Of a stretch of DNA of 64,000 nt, positions 1-9,181 are shown in pieces (position 1 is the first letter of the stretch; the number at the start of each line of letters is the position of its first letter). The stretch covers positions 186,001-250,000 of the forward strand of contig NZ_SSND01000004.1 in the NCBI RefSeq assembly GCF_004799285.1, given 5' to 3'. This DNA is from Aliigemmobacter aestuarii. Its GTDB lineage: Bacteria > Pseudomonadota > Alphaproteobacteria > Rhodobacterales > Rhodobacteraceae. A program made the position numbers and the translations under genes. The notes under the pieces were generated by a model. It saw nothing but the letters and a program-made list of their open reading frames with translations. It was not told where the DNA came from and ran no database searches.

Positions 1-441
1 CGCGAACCCCAGCGAAAAGCCAGCTGCCCGCCGGGGCGTCAACCGGTCATCCGGCAGAAAGACATGTGCCAGGGGCAGCACGAACAACGGCACCGCCGCC
101 ATCGACAGGCCGGCAAAGGCCGAGGGCACGGATTGCTGGCCCCAGGAAATCAGGAAGAAGGGCAGCGCCGTGGACAGCGCGCCGATCACGGCGACATGGG
201 CCGCCAGCGCCGCGGACCAGCGGGGCAGGGTCCGGCGCATCGCAACCGCCAGCAGCACCAGCGACACGGCGCCAAGCGTGGTGCGGGCGCAGGCCACGGT
301 CAGCGGCCCGTAACCGCGCAGCGCGACCGAGATGACCATGAACGTCCCGCCCCAGATCAGCCCGAGGGCAAGGATCGAAAGCCAGTCATTTCGCGTGGGC
401 TGGGGCATCCGGTCCATCTGGGCAGAATTGTTGGAATTCAT
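1..441 (-). CDS. EamA/DMT-family permease, 3' end cut by window edge
   Basis: The first 147 codons of a leftward gene are visible; the rest lies beyond base 1. The translation begins MNSNNSAQMDRMPQ and then shows hydrophobic helices typical of EamA (drug/metabolite) transporters: a first segment around LALGLIWGGTFMVISVAL, the PLTVACARTTLGA stretch and a GQQSVPSAFAGLSMAAVPLF segment that matches the family repeat. Such proteins export or import small metabolites through the inner membrane; the substrate cannot be told from sequence. It is transcribed in the same direction as ilvC, but the ilvC terminator separates them. The family call is firm and the function is open. Confidence 0.8.
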   Translation of the reverse strand, partial: MNSNNSAQMDRMPQPTRNDWLSILALGLIWGGTFMVISVALRGYGPLTVACARTTLGAVSLVLLAVAMRRTLPRWSAALAAHVAVIGALSTALPFFLISWGQQSVPSAFAGLSMAAVPLFVLPLAHVFLPDDRLTPRRAAGFSLGFA

Positions 442-511
442 GCGATCAGTTTGCCATCCAAGACATTTCTGCCTGTGGATAGATCGAAAAATCACAAGGC
501 ACCGACAGCGA

Positions 512-538
512 AAAGGGCGCGCAACCGGCGCGCCCTTT
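512..538 (-). terminator. Rho-independent terminator of ilvC
   Basis: A perfect 8-bp GC stem (GGGCGCGC / GCGCGCCC) with a 5-base loop is flanked by A and T runs. Read on the minus strand it ends in TTTT about 20 bases after the ilvC stop codon. Confidence 0.8.
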
Positions 539-558
539 CCTTGTTTCGCGAAGGCGGA

Positions 559-1629
<1,071 letters not shown>

Positions 1630-1669
1630 TCAATGATCGTGCAATCTTTGACGTTTATGCGGAAATATG

Positions 1670-1711
1670 GAAAGTATCATTCATTGAAAGTTCATAATGT
1701 GAAAGATACAT
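1670..1711. promoter_or_regulatory. Three phased direct repeats between ilvC and the AsnC pair
   Basis: Three near-identical 11-mers (GAAAGTATCAT, GAAAGTTCATA, GAAAGATACAT) begin at 1670, 1686 and 1701, spaced 16 and 15 bases apart, the last overlapping the start codon of the first AsnC gene. Repeated sites phased over a short promoter are typical of Lrp/AsnC octamer binding. A role in autoregulation and ilvC control is inferred. Confidence 0.45.
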
Positions 1712-2168
1712 GCAGATTGACGATACCGACCGCCGCATCCTGCGCCACCTGCTGGCCGATCCTGCGCTTGGCACGGCCGCGCTGGCAGATCGAGCCGGGG
1801 TCACGCAGGCCACCTGCTGGCGGCGGCTCGACAGGCTGCGCGCCGGGGGCATCATCCGCACCCAGGGGGCGCGGATCGACTGGCGGGCGCTTGGATACGA
1901 GGTTGAGGTCTCGCTGCGCTTCAGCCTCGACAAGACCAATCCGCGGGCCTTCGATGAATTCATCGACGCCGCGCGCGCCGTACCCGAGGTGGTGGCGATC
2001 GAGACCTTTCTTGGCCGCGTCGACGTGCGGCTGAACGTGATCGCCCGTGACATGCGCGATTATCAGGAAATCTATCGCCACCGCATCCTGACCCTGCCGC
2101 ATATCGCCGACATCGAGGCGCTGATGCTGGTGGCCACGATCAAGGATGAAAGCGCCCTGCCACTATGA
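1710..2168 (+). CDS. Lrp/AsnC family transcriptional regulator (first of a pair)
   Basis: This 152-residue protein has the two-part Lrp/AsnC layout. An N-terminal winged helix-turn-helix starts IDDTDRRILRHLLADP and has TQATCWRRLDRLRAGGII as recognition helix and wing. A C-terminal RAM (ligand-binding, oligomerising) domain follows from about residue 65. It lies divergent to ilvC and overlaps the next AsnC gene by four bases (ATGA), so the two are translated together and may form mixed oligomers. Regulation of branched-chain amino acid synthesis is the natural guess from position. The ligand is not known. Confidence 0.9.
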   Translation: MQIDDTDRRILRHLLADPALGTAALADRAGVTQATCWRRLDRLRAGGIIRTQGARIDWRALGYEVEVSLRFSLDKTNPRAFDEFIDAARAVPEVVAIETFLGRVDVRLNVIARDMRDYQEIYRHRILTLPHIADIEALMLVATIKDESALPL

Positions 2169-2623
2169 TCGACCTTGACGACATCGACCGCGCCTTCCTG
2201 CGGGCGCTCGCCCGTGACGGCACGCTTTCGGCCGGGGAACTGGGCCGCAGGCACGGGATCAGCCAGCCGCAGGCCTGGCGCCGCATCCGCCGGCTGGAAG
2301 AGGCGGGCGTGCTGGCGGGGCAGCGGGTCGAGGTGGACCGCGCGGCGCTTGGCTTCGGCGTGACGGTCTTTCTGGGCGTGAAGCTGGCCACCAAGGGCCG
2401 GGTCAGCCTTGAGGATTTCGAACGCGCGGTCACCGCCATCCCCGAAGTGCAGGTCGTTCAGCATGTCCTGGGCCTGTTCGATTACCGACTGCGCGTCGTC
2501 GCGCGCGACATCGCGGATTTCGAACGCGTGCTGCGGCGGCGGATCATGACCCTGCCGGGCGTGGGCCAGGTCGAGGCTAACGTGCTTCTGACCGAAGAGC
2601 CGCGCCCGGGTCCCATCGGGTGA
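2165..2623 (+). CDS. Lrp/AsnC family transcriptional regulator (second of a pair)
   Basis: A second 152-residue Lrp/AsnC protein begins MIDLDDIDRAFLRALARDG, with the helix-turn-helix segment ISQPQAWRRIRRLEEAGVL and a RAM domain after it. Its start codon overlaps the stop of the upstream paralogue (ATGA), implying translational coupling. Both proteins have the same length but clearly different sequences, so this is an old duplication and not a recent tandem copy. The 3' side runs into an inverted pair of intergenic repeats. The effector is unknown; joint control of the divergent ilvC is inferred. Confidence 0.9.
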   Translation: MIDLDDIDRAFLRALARDGTLSAGELGRRHGISQPQAWRRIRRLEEAGVLAGQRVEVDRAALGFGVTVFLGVKLATKGRVSLEDFERAVTAIPEVQVVQHVLGLFDYRLRVVARDIADFERVLRRRIMTLPGVGQVEANVLLTEEPRPGPIG

Positions 2624-2624
2624 G

Positions 2625-2692
2625 GGGGGCTGTCTGCCCCCATCTTTGGCTGCGCCAAATTCACCCCCCGAGGATATTTTCGTCAGGTTGAA
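2625..2692 (+). repeat. Intergenic repeat, copy 1 (hairpin plus CACCCCC..TATTTT core)
   Basis: A GGGGGC/GCCCCC hairpin is followed about 20 bases on by TTCACCCCCCGAGGATATTT and CAGGTTGAA. The same order of elements recurs at 11562-11631 and, inverted, at 2727-2778. Confidence 0.6.
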
Positions 2693-2726
2693 AGCAGTTT
2701 GAGTCAAACTTGTTTCACTTTGGCTC

Positions 2727-2778
2727 AAATATCCCGGGGGTGAAGGCCGCAAGGCGCGAGGGGGCAGCGCCCCCTTTT
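2727..2778 (-). repeat. Intergenic repeat, copy 2 (inverted)
   Basis: Read on the minus strand this gives GGGGGCGCTGCCCCC, a short spacer, then TTCACCCCCGGGATATTT, matching copy 1 in inverted orientation. Between the two copies, 2698-2708 and 2719-2729 form an 11-bp stem with one G-T pair. The plus-strand hairpin ends in TTTT (2775-2778) and may act as a terminator for the AsnC pair. Confidence 0.55.
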
Positions 2779-2858
2779 CCCCGCGACGTCCGGGCGCAGG
2801 CCCTTGCCGGTCGCGCGGTTTCGGGCGATGGTCTGGCTTCGACCGAGGAGGATGACCG

Positions 2859-3986
2859 ATGACCCGTTTGCCCCATGCTCATGTCGACCCGGACGGGTTG
2901 CAGGAATTTTCGGTGGTGTTCACCGACCGTTCGCTGAACCACATGTCCAAGCGTTTCCAGAAGGTGATGCGCGACCTGTCCGAGGGGCTGCGCGAGGTTT
3001 ACCGGGCCGAGGCGGTGGCGCTGGTGCCGGGCGGTGGCTCCTATGCGATGGAGGCGGTCGCACGCCAGTTCGGGCAAGGATCGGCGCTGATCGTGCGGAA
3101 CGGCTGGTTTTCCTATCGCTGGACGCAGATTTTCGATGCGGGCGGGTTCGCCCGCGAGACGACGGTGGTGATGGCCCGGCAGGCCGGCAACGATGCGCGC
3201 GCGCCCTACGCACCGCCGCCGATCGATGAGGTGGTGGCGAGGATCCGCGAGGTGAAGCCCGATGCGGTCTTTGCCCCGCATGTGGAAACCAGCGCGGGCC
3301 TGATCCTGCCGGATGACTACATCGCCGCGATGGCGGCGGCCGCGCATGAGGTGGGTGCGCTGATGGTGCTGGATTGCATCGCCTCGGGCTGCGTCTGGGT
3401 GGACATGGCCGCGACCGGCGTCGATGTGCTGATCTCGGCGCCGCAGAAGGGATGGTCGGCCTCGCCCTCGGCCGGGGTGGTGATGCTTTCGGCGCGGGGG
3501 GTGGAACGGCTTGAGGCCACCGCCTCGAACAGCTTCGCGCTGGATTTGAAGAAATGGCGCGCGATCATGGCGGCCTATGAGGGTGGCGGGCACGCCTATC
3601 ATGCGACGATGCCGACGGATGCGCTTCTGGGGTTCCGCGACGCGCTGGACGAGACGCGCGCGATGGGGTTCGAGGCGGCGAAGGCCGCGCAATGGGACCT
3701 GGGGCGCCGGGTGCGCGCGATGCTGGCCGAAAAGGGCATCCGGTCGGTTGCGGCGGAGGGGTTCGCCGCACCGGGCGTGGTGGTCAGCTATACCGACGAT
3801 CCCGACATCCAGAACGGAAAGAAGTTCCTCGCCGAAGGCATGCAGATCGCGGCGGGCGTGCCGTTGCAGGTGGGCGAGGGGGCAGAGTTCCGGACCTTCC
3901 GGCTGGGGCTGTTCGGTCTGGACAAGCTGAAGGACGTGGACGGCACGGTCGCCCGCCTTGGTGCAGTGCTGGACCGGGTGCTGTAG
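2859..3986 (+). CDS. Class V PLP-dependent aminotransferase (alanine/serine-glyoxylate type)
   Basis: This 375-residue fold-type I aminotransferase is of the class V group that includes alanine- or serine-glyoxylate and serine-pyruvate transaminases. Landmarks are the VPGGGSYAMEAVARQF cofactor-phosphate region, PHVETSAGL, the LDCIASG segment whose Asp contacts the pyridine nitrogen, and SAPQKGWSASP with the Schiff-base lysine at about residue 197. The C-terminal small domain ends in EFRTFRLGLFGLDKL. A GAGGAGGATGACCG ribosome-binding region precedes the ATG at 2859. It is a single gene ended by a strong terminator. The amino donor cannot be fixed from sequence. Confidence 0.88.
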   Translation: MTRLPHAHVDPDGLQEFSVVFTDRSLNHMSKRFQKVMRDLSEGLREVYRAEAVALVPGGGSYAMEAVARQFGQGSALIVRNGWFSYRWTQIFDAGGFARETTVVMARQAGNDARAPYAPPPIDEVVARIREVKPDAVFAPHVETSAGLILPDDYIAAMAAAAHEVGALMVLDCIASGCVWVDMAATGVDVLISAPQKGWSASPSAGVVMLSARGVERLEATASNSFALDLKKWRAIMAAYEGGGHAYHATMPTDALLGFRDALDETRAMGFEAAKAAQWDLGRRVRAMLAEKGIRSVAAEGFAAPGVVVSYTDDPDIQNGKKFLAEGMQIAAGVPLQVGEGAEFRTFRLGLFGLDKLKDVDGTVARLGAVLDRVL

Positions 3987-4023
3987 GCGCTTCCGGGGGG
4001 CGACGGCCCGGATGTGGCAGGAC

Positions 4024-4049
4024 GGGGCGCCGGGATGGCGCCCCTTTTT
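4024..4049. terminator. Terminator between convergent genes
   Basis: A perfect 8-bp stem GGGGCGCC/GGCGCCCC with a 5-base loop is followed by five Ts on the plus strand. It ends the aminotransferase and, from its position, may also serve the convergent hydroxylase gene. Confidence 0.8.
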
Positions 4050-4050
4050 C

Positions 4051-5250
4051 TTACCGCACGCCGAGGCCCGCGCGCATCAGCGTCTTGCGCACCGGCGCAA
4101 GGGAATAGAGCGCGTTCAGCCCCGCCGCCCGCAGGTCGCGCAGCGGTTGCGCCCCCATCATCGAGGCCCGGTTCAGAAGGTCGATGCCCGTGACGCGGGC
4201 CTTCACCTCAAGATGGCGGGCGCGGTGATAGCGGTCGAGCATCGCCGTCTCGCCGATCAGGTGCGGAGCCTCGGTCGCCAGATCCAGAAGCACGCGCAGG
4301 TCCGCAAGGCTCATGTTCAGGCCCTGCGCGCCGATGGGCGGAACCACATGTGCGGCCTCGGCCATGAGCGCGGTGCGCTGGCCGGTCATCCGGTCGGCGA
4401 TCTGGCTGATGATGGGCCAGACGCTGCGGCGGCTGACCAGCGTCAGCGGGCCGAGGATGCCGCAGGAGCGTTCGTTCATCGCGGCCTCGAATTCCGGGAC
4501 CGGACGGGCGGCAAGGCGCGCCACCTCGGGGCCGCGTTCCATCCAGACGATGGCCGAAGAGGGCAGGCCGTCGCGGTCGGGCAGCGGGACCAGGGTGAAG
4601 GGCCCGCCCGAGCGATGGATCTCGGTCGAGACGTTCTGATGCGGGATCGGGTGGGTGGTGGCGAAGGCCAGCGCCTTCTGACCGTAGCGATAGGTCTTCA
4701 CCCCGATGCCAAGCGCCTGCCGCACTGCCGATCCGCGGCCATCGGCGGCGATCAGCAGGCGCGCGGTGACGCTGCCGCCATCCGACAGGGTGACGCGCGC
4801 CTCGGTGTCGCGGGTCAGCACGCCGGTCGTGGCGGTTCCGGGGCGGAAGGTGACGTTGGGCAGGTCTTCCAGCCGCGCAACCATTTCGCGCCGGAGCAGC
4901 CAGTTGGGCAGGTTCCAGCCGAAAGGCTGGTCCGAGATGTCGGAGGCGTCGAAATCCTTGGTGATGCGCGGCTCTGCGATCTTCCCGCCTGCATCGATGA
5001 TGCGCATGACCTGGAGCGCGGCGGCATGGGGTTCCAGCCGGGTCCAGAGCCCGGCCGCCTGAAGCACCGGGATCGACGGTTGCAGGAAAGCGGTCGTGCG
5101 CAGGTCGGCGCCCGTATCCGATTCCGCCGTCACCGGCGGGGCCGGGTCGACGCAGATGACGCGAAACCCCGCCGAACCGAAGGCGGCGGCAGCGGACAGG
5201 CCCGCCACGCCGCCGCCGGAAATCAGGATGTCGGTTTCGCTGTGGCCCAT
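4051..5250 (-). CDS. UbiH/UbiF/COQ6-family FAD monooxygenase (ubiquinone ring hydroxylase)
   Basis: This flavoprotein hydroxylase is of the family that adds oxygen to the ubiquinone ring. The N-terminal FAD dinucleotide fold ISGGGVAGLSAAAAF begins about ten residues in, the mid-protein DG motif is AADGRGSAVRQ, and the C-terminal FAD-contacting motif is AEAAHVVPPIGAQGLNMSLAD. The start at 5250 is preferred over a longer reading frame because AGAGGCGG sits just upstream and because the Rossmann fold then starts at the usual place; it gives 399 residues. Which ring position is hydroxylated cannot be told. It is convergent with the aminotransferase. Confidence 0.88.
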   Translation of the reverse strand: MGHSETDILISGGGVAGLSAAAAFGSAGFRVICVDPAPPVTAESDTGADLRTTAFLQPSIPVLQAAGLWTRLEPHAAALQVMRIIDAGGKIAEPRITKDFDASDISDQPFGWNLPNWLLRREMVARLEDLPNVTFRPGTATTGVLTRDTEARVTLSDGGSVTARLLIAADGRGSAVRQALGIGVKTYRYGQKALAFATTHPIPHQNVSTEIHRSGGPFTLVPLPDRDGLPSSAIVWMERGPEVARLAARPVPEFEAAMNERSCGILGPLTLVSRRSVWPIISQIADRMTGQRTALMAEAAHVVPPIGAQGLNMSLADLRVLLDLATEAPHLIGETAMLDRYHRARHLEVKARVTGIDLLNRASMMGAQPLRDLRAAGLNALYSLAPVRKTLMRAGLGVR

Positions 5251-5380
5251 GATCCGCCTCTTCGGTCCTTTGCCCGAATGTAGGGCGGAACGGCGGGAAG
5301 GTCCAACCGACATTCGGTCCTTGGGGGGCTCGGCCGGTCAACGGGCGCGTACCGGGCGCCCGTTGACCGAACGCGACCTG

Positions 5381-5593
5381 TCAGAGCTGCGAGACGGCGA
5401 TGAGGAAGAAGAAGACCACCGGCACGGCCGCCAGCGCGACCATCGTCAGGGCGACAACGCCGAAGGTCTTGACCGCCAGCGCCAGAACCACGACCGCCAG
5501 CGCCACCAGCGCAAGGATCAGGTTGGCGCCCCGGGTCGAGGCGGGCGCGGCATGGGTGGACGCCGCAGACGCGGCGGTATCGGTCATGGTCAT
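5381..5593 (-). CDS. Small membrane protein with two helices
   Basis: This 70-residue protein starts MTMTDTAASAASTH, a short Ala/Thr/Ser-rich polar leader, followed by two hydrophobic segments (LILALVALAVVVLALAV and VVALTMVALAAVPVVFFFLI) joined by a KTFG turn. The start at 5593 is chosen because AGGAG lies seven bases upstream; an upstream in-frame ATG would add a 29-residue polar extension without such a signal. Small two-helix proteins of this kind are common in Rhodobacterales genomes. I cannot assign a function. Confidence 0.65.
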   Translation of the reverse strand: MTMTDTAASAASTHAAPASTRGANLILALVALAVVVLALAVKTFGVVALTMVALAAVPVVFFFLIAVSQL

Positions 5594-5704
5594 GGGAAAC
5601 TCCTGTTCGCTTCGCCCCTCACTTGGCGGCGCGGGCGCGTCCTGACTATCGGGCAGGTTGCCGCAGTGCGACAATCTCACGCAGTCCGGCTTTCGCGGTC
5701 CGGC

Positions 5705-6352
5705 TCAGGATGTCAGGCACGACAGAAAGTGACCAAGGTCATCTGTATGATGGTGGATGTGCGGTGCGTGATGCGGGTCGGGGGCGACATGAACGGTGCG
5801 CATGCCCATTTCATGCGGGGCGGCAAGGTTGCGCGGGTCATCCTCGAACATGGCGGCGCGGACCGGATCCAGCCCGTCGGCGGCAAAGACCGTTTCGAAC
5901 GCCGCGCGTTCCGGTTTCGGGCGGAAACCTGCGTGTTCGACCCCATAGACGGCATCGAACAGCCCCGACAGGCCGCGCGCCTCGATCACGCGGCGGGCAT
6001 AGGGTTCGCAGCCGTTGGTATAGACGATGCGCCGACCCGGCAGGGCGCGGATCCGCGCGGCCAGTTCGGCATCCGGCCGCAGGGCGGAAAAGTCGATGTC
6101 ATGCACGTCGGTCAGGTATGGCCCCGGATCGACACCATGTTCTGCCATCAGTCCGGCAAGCGTCGTGCCATAGGTTTCCCAGTAGTGGCGGCGAAGATGA
6201 TCGGCCCGGGCGCGATCGACCTTCAGCGCCTCCATCACCCAGGCGGTCATGCGCTTTTCGATCTGGTCGAAAAGCCGCGCCGAGGGCGGGTAAAGCGTGT
6301 TGTCGAGGTCGAAGACCCAATAGGCGACGTGCGAGAACTGATCTGCTGGCAT
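5705..6352 (-). CDS. HAD-superfamily hydrolase, pyrimidine 5'-nucleotidase type
   Basis: This 215-residue HAD phosphatase has motif I VFDLDNTLYPP (nucleophile Asp), motif II VYTNGCEPYA, a lysine in GFRPKPERAAF and motif III FEDDPRNLAAPHEMGM. That arrangement matches the SDT1/YjjG-like pyrimidine 5'-nucleotidases that dephosphorylate nucleoside monophosphates in the cytoplasm. The C-terminus is rich in His (PDPHHAPHIHHHTDD). The start at 6352 (MPADQFSH) is chosen because it places motif I at residue 13. The reading frame continues far upstream without homology, and that part is rejected. It is divergent to the GntR gene. Confidence 0.82.
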   Translation of the reverse strand: MPADQFSHVAYWVFDLDNTLYPPSARLFDQIEKRMTAWVMEALKVDRARADHLRRHYWETYGTTLAGLMAEHGVDPGPYLTDVHDIDFSALRPDAELAARIRALPGRRIVYTNGCEPYARRVIEARGLSGLFDAVYGVEHAGFRPKPERAAFETVFAADGLDPVRAAMFEDDPRNLAAPHEMGMRTVHVAPDPHHAPHIHHHTDDLGHFLSCLTS

Positions 6353-6459
6353 GCGGCAGAGGTAATGCGCTTTTGCCCGCGCGGCAACGGGCAGGGTTGA
6401 TCCTTTCGCGGAACGATGGATAGTGTCGCGCAGTTCTGACGTATGAAAGGGCCGGGCCG

Positions 6460-7095
6460 GTGCAGAAGGACGCCTATACGCTGATCCTCGAGGCGATCGA
6501 GGGCGGGGATTACAAGCCCGGCGACAGGCTGGTGGAATCTGAACTGGCCGAACGGTTCGGCGTGTCGCGCACCCCCGTTCGCGAGGCGCTGCAGCGTCTG
6601 GAAACACAGTCGATGCTGACGCGCGACGGGCGCAGCCTGATCGTGGCGTCGCTGGATCACAACCAGCTGGCCGAGCTTTACATCGTCCGGACCGAGCTTG
6701 AGGGGCTGGCCGCGCGTCTGGCCGCGCGCCATGCCACGGACGAGGAAATCCGCGTTCTGCGGTCGATGGTGAACGAGGATCGGGCGATGGTCGGGGGGGA
6801 CCCGCGCGCGATGAGCCGGGCGAACAAGCGGTTTCACCGGCAGATCCATCTGGCCTCGCACAACCGGTTTCTGATCCAGCAGCTTGACCTTGTTCACAGG
6901 TCGATGGCGCTGATGGCCACCACATCCTTCGCGGCCGAAGGGCGGGACGAGGTGGCGATGGATGAACATGACCAGATCGTGCGCGCGATCGAGGCACATG
7001 ATGGCGACGCGGCCTATACGGCGTTGAAGAACCACATCTCGAAAGCGTTCGAGACGCGCCTGCGGGTGGATGCGGGCGAATTGCGGACGCGATAA
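6460..7095 (+). CDS. GntR-family regulator, FCD (FadR) subfamily
   Basis: The 211-residue repressor starts at a GTG codon (an ATG 17 bases upstream is out of frame). A winged helix-turn-helix covers residues 5-70, with GDYKPGDRLVESELAERFGV and RTPVREALQRLE. An all-helical FCD domain follows, with the metal-binding pattern seen as R-x-ELEG, N-x-x-FH-x-x-IH and a later HDQIVRAIEAHD. FCD regulators sense small carboxylates or sugar acids. No metabolic operon is attached here and the divergent gene is the HAD phosphatase, so the regulated pathway is unknown. Confidence 0.88.
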   Translation: MQKDAYTLILEAIEGGDYKPGDRLVESELAERFGVSRTPVREALQRLETQSMLTRDGRSLIVASLDHNQLAELYIVRTELEGLAARLAARHATDEEIRVLRSMVNEDRAMVGGDPRAMSRANKRFHRQIHLASHNRFLIQQLDLVHRSMALMATTSFAAEGRDEVAMDEHDQIVRAIEAHDGDAAYTALKNHISKAFETRLRVDAGELRTR

Positions 7096-7122
7096 GGCGC
7101 GCCCAGGGGACGTTGCGGTGGA

Positions 7123-9078
7123 TCAGGTTTGACCCGGCGGCGCGGGTTCGGCGGGGTCGAACAGGCCGTGATGCGTCTTGTCCCACCAGAAGGGCCGGGT
7201 GACCAGTTCCCAGGCCGCCTTGTACGAGGCCAGCGCCCCAAGCGGGAAATAGAGGTGCAGCATCGGCACCCAGAGCGGGTTGATGCGGTTCGGCGTCAGC
7301 CGCAGCGCCATCACCCCCACGGCCAGAAGCACCGCTTCGGTCGACAGGAAGACCGTGAAGGTCGCCAGTTGCAGCGCAGGTGGCAGCTGCCCCGCGACAG
7401 GATGCGGCAACCCCAGCGGCACCGCCCAGAATGACCACAGCACCGGCGCCAGCAGGAACTGCGACAGCGTCGTGGCAAAGAAGATCTGGAATCCCAGGAA
7501 CTTGCGCCAGCCCAACTGGTGCAGCAACTGCCGCGGGCGGCGCATGTGCACCGCATAGGTCATCATGTAGCCCTTCAGCCAGCGCGACCTTTGCCGGATC
7601 CAGGGGATGGTGCGGCAGTTGGCCTCTTCCATCGTGGTGGAGGCGATCACCTCGGTCCGGTAGCCGTGACGGGCAAGCCGCATGCCAAGGTCGGCATCCT
7701 CGGTCACGTTATGGGCATCCCAGGCGCCCAGCTGTTCCAGGATGTGGCGGCGAAAGAAGACGGTCGTGCCACCCAGCGGGATGGCAAGGCCCAGCCGTTC
7801 CATCCCGGGCAGGATGATGCGGAACCACATCGCATAGTCGATGGTGAAGCAACGCGACAGCCAGTTGGTGTGCGGGTTGTAGAAATCCAGCACCCCCTGC
7901 AGGCAGGCCACCCGTTCCGGTCGGGCATGGAACCGTTCGACGACGCGCGTGATCTGGTCGGGGGCGGGGGCATCCTCGGCATCGTAGATGCCCACGAGGC
8001 TGCCCCGGCAAGCGGCCAGCGCATGGTTCAGCGCGCGCGGCTTCGTCTTCAGCCCGCCATCGGGTACCACGATGACACGCATCGTTGCCGGCAGTTGTGC
8101 CCGGCGCAGGGCCGCGCGGGTCACATGGTCATCCTCTTCGACGACCAGAAGGATATCCAGAAGGTCTGACGGATAGTCGATCCGCCCCAGACGGCGGACA
8201 AGGCGGGGGGCGATGTCGGCCTCGTGGTAGAGCGCGACCATGACCGAAACCACCGGCAGGCGCGCGATGGCGGGGGGCGGCGGGTCGGGGGGCTGTCGCC
8301 GAAGGGCGGCGAAGGCCGCTGCCGCGCGCAGCATTGTGGCAAGCGCGAGCGTGGCAATGGCCCAGGCAGTCGCGAGCCACAGAAGGGCCAGTGGAAAGAG
8401 AATGAGGCTGGCCAGCAGCGCCGCCGCCAGCCCCGTCAGCACGGACCATAGCCGCAAGCCGCCCCAGTCGCGGCAGCTTTCGGCCGGGGCGACCGAGGTT
8501 CGGGCGGCGCGGTCAAGCGCCTTGCCACGCAGCGCAAGCAGGGCGCGTTCGATATCGCCTTCGGTGGCCAGCAACGGGCGGACCGGGCCCAGACCGGCCT
8601 CAAGCATCGGGAGCAGGGTGTCGAACCGGCGCGGATGGGCGACCGCGACGAACGTGACGCCGCCGATCGAACGCCACGGCAGCACGCCATCGGCCAGGCA
8701 TCGCGCTGCGCCGATCCTGTCGATCAGCCGGGCATCGGGCCGATCCATGGTCGGGTCGATCACCGTCCAGCCGGTCAGACGCGCATGGGCGCGTGCCAGC
8801 GCGGCCTCTGGCACGGCCTGCGCGGCCAGCACGAGATCGGCCAGCGGCTGACCGGTGCTGCGCGCCGTTTCCAGAAGGGGAAGGACACGATCTGCGGGCA
8901 ACCCCTCGTCATTCAGAAGCGTGCGGGCCAGCGCCTGATCCCCCCCGTGCGGAGCCGGGGTGTGCGTCGATGGCAACCCGGACGGCGCCGCGTCGCGCAT
9001 GGCCACCCGTTGGCCCGCACCGGCAGCGGCCGGGGCCAACGGATGGCGTGGCAAAAAGTCGTGGTTTTGCAGGGTCAT
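7123..9078 (-). CDS. Family 2 glycosyltransferase with N-terminal MshEN/GspE-N-like domain
   Basis: This 651-residue membrane glycosyltransferase has three parts. Residues about 45-185 resemble the GspE N-terminal/MshEN fold (LLNDEGLPADRVLPLLE.., then LARAHARLTGW and DGVLPWRSIGGVTFVAVAHP). Next come two hydrophobic helices (about 210-260). The GT2 catalytic domain then shows EEDD, DAEDAP, TEDADLGMRL and QRSRWLKGY, the DXD and Q(x)xRW signatures of processive synthases, and at least three C-terminal membrane helices. The layout is that of the NfrB-type glycosyl transferases. It is monocistronic, with no export partner beside it. The product polymer is unknown. Confidence 0.85.
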   Translation of the reverse strand: MTLQNHDFLPRHPLAPAAAGAGQRVAMRDAAPSGLPSTHTPAPHGGDQALARTLLNDEGLPADRVLPLLETARSTGQPLADLVLAAQAVPEAALARAHARLTGWTVIDPTMDRPDARLIDRIGAARCLADGVLPWRSIGGVTFVAVAHPRRFDTLLPMLEAGLGPVRPLLATEGDIERALLALRGKALDRAARTSVAPAESCRDWGGLRLWSVLTGLAAALLASLILFPLALLWLATAWAIATLALATMLRAAAAFAALRRQPPDPPPPAIARLPVVSVMVALYHEADIAPRLVRRLGRIDYPSDLLDILLVVEEDDHVTRAALRRAQLPATMRVIVVPDGGLKTKPRALNHALAACRGSLVGIYDAEDAPAPDQITRVVERFHARPERVACLQGVLDFYNPHTNWLSRCFTIDYAMWFRIILPGMERLGLAIPLGGTTVFFRRHILEQLGAWDAHNVTEDADLGMRLARHGYRTEVIASTTMEEANCRTIPWIRQRSRWLKGYMMTYAVHMRRPRQLLHQLGWRKFLGFQIFFATTLSQFLLAPVLWSFWAVPLGLPHPVAGQLPPALQLATFTVFLSTEAVLLAVGVMALRLTPNRINPLWVPMLHLYFPLGALASYKAAWELVTRPFWWDKTHHGLFDPAEPAPPGQT

Positions 9079-9181
9079 GACAGCCGCCCGGAAAGGACAG
9101 CCGATGCTCGCCGCGCAAAGGTTAAGGGCGGGTTAAGACCCGGTTAAGCCGTCAGCGGCGCGTGCATTTTCCCGGCGTCCG

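Noticed and set aside
5705-7438. 577-residue frame extending the HAD gene upstream
   Set aside because: The added N-terminal part crosses the GntR gene in antisense and is Pro/Arg-rich; the HAD motif I requires the start at 6352.
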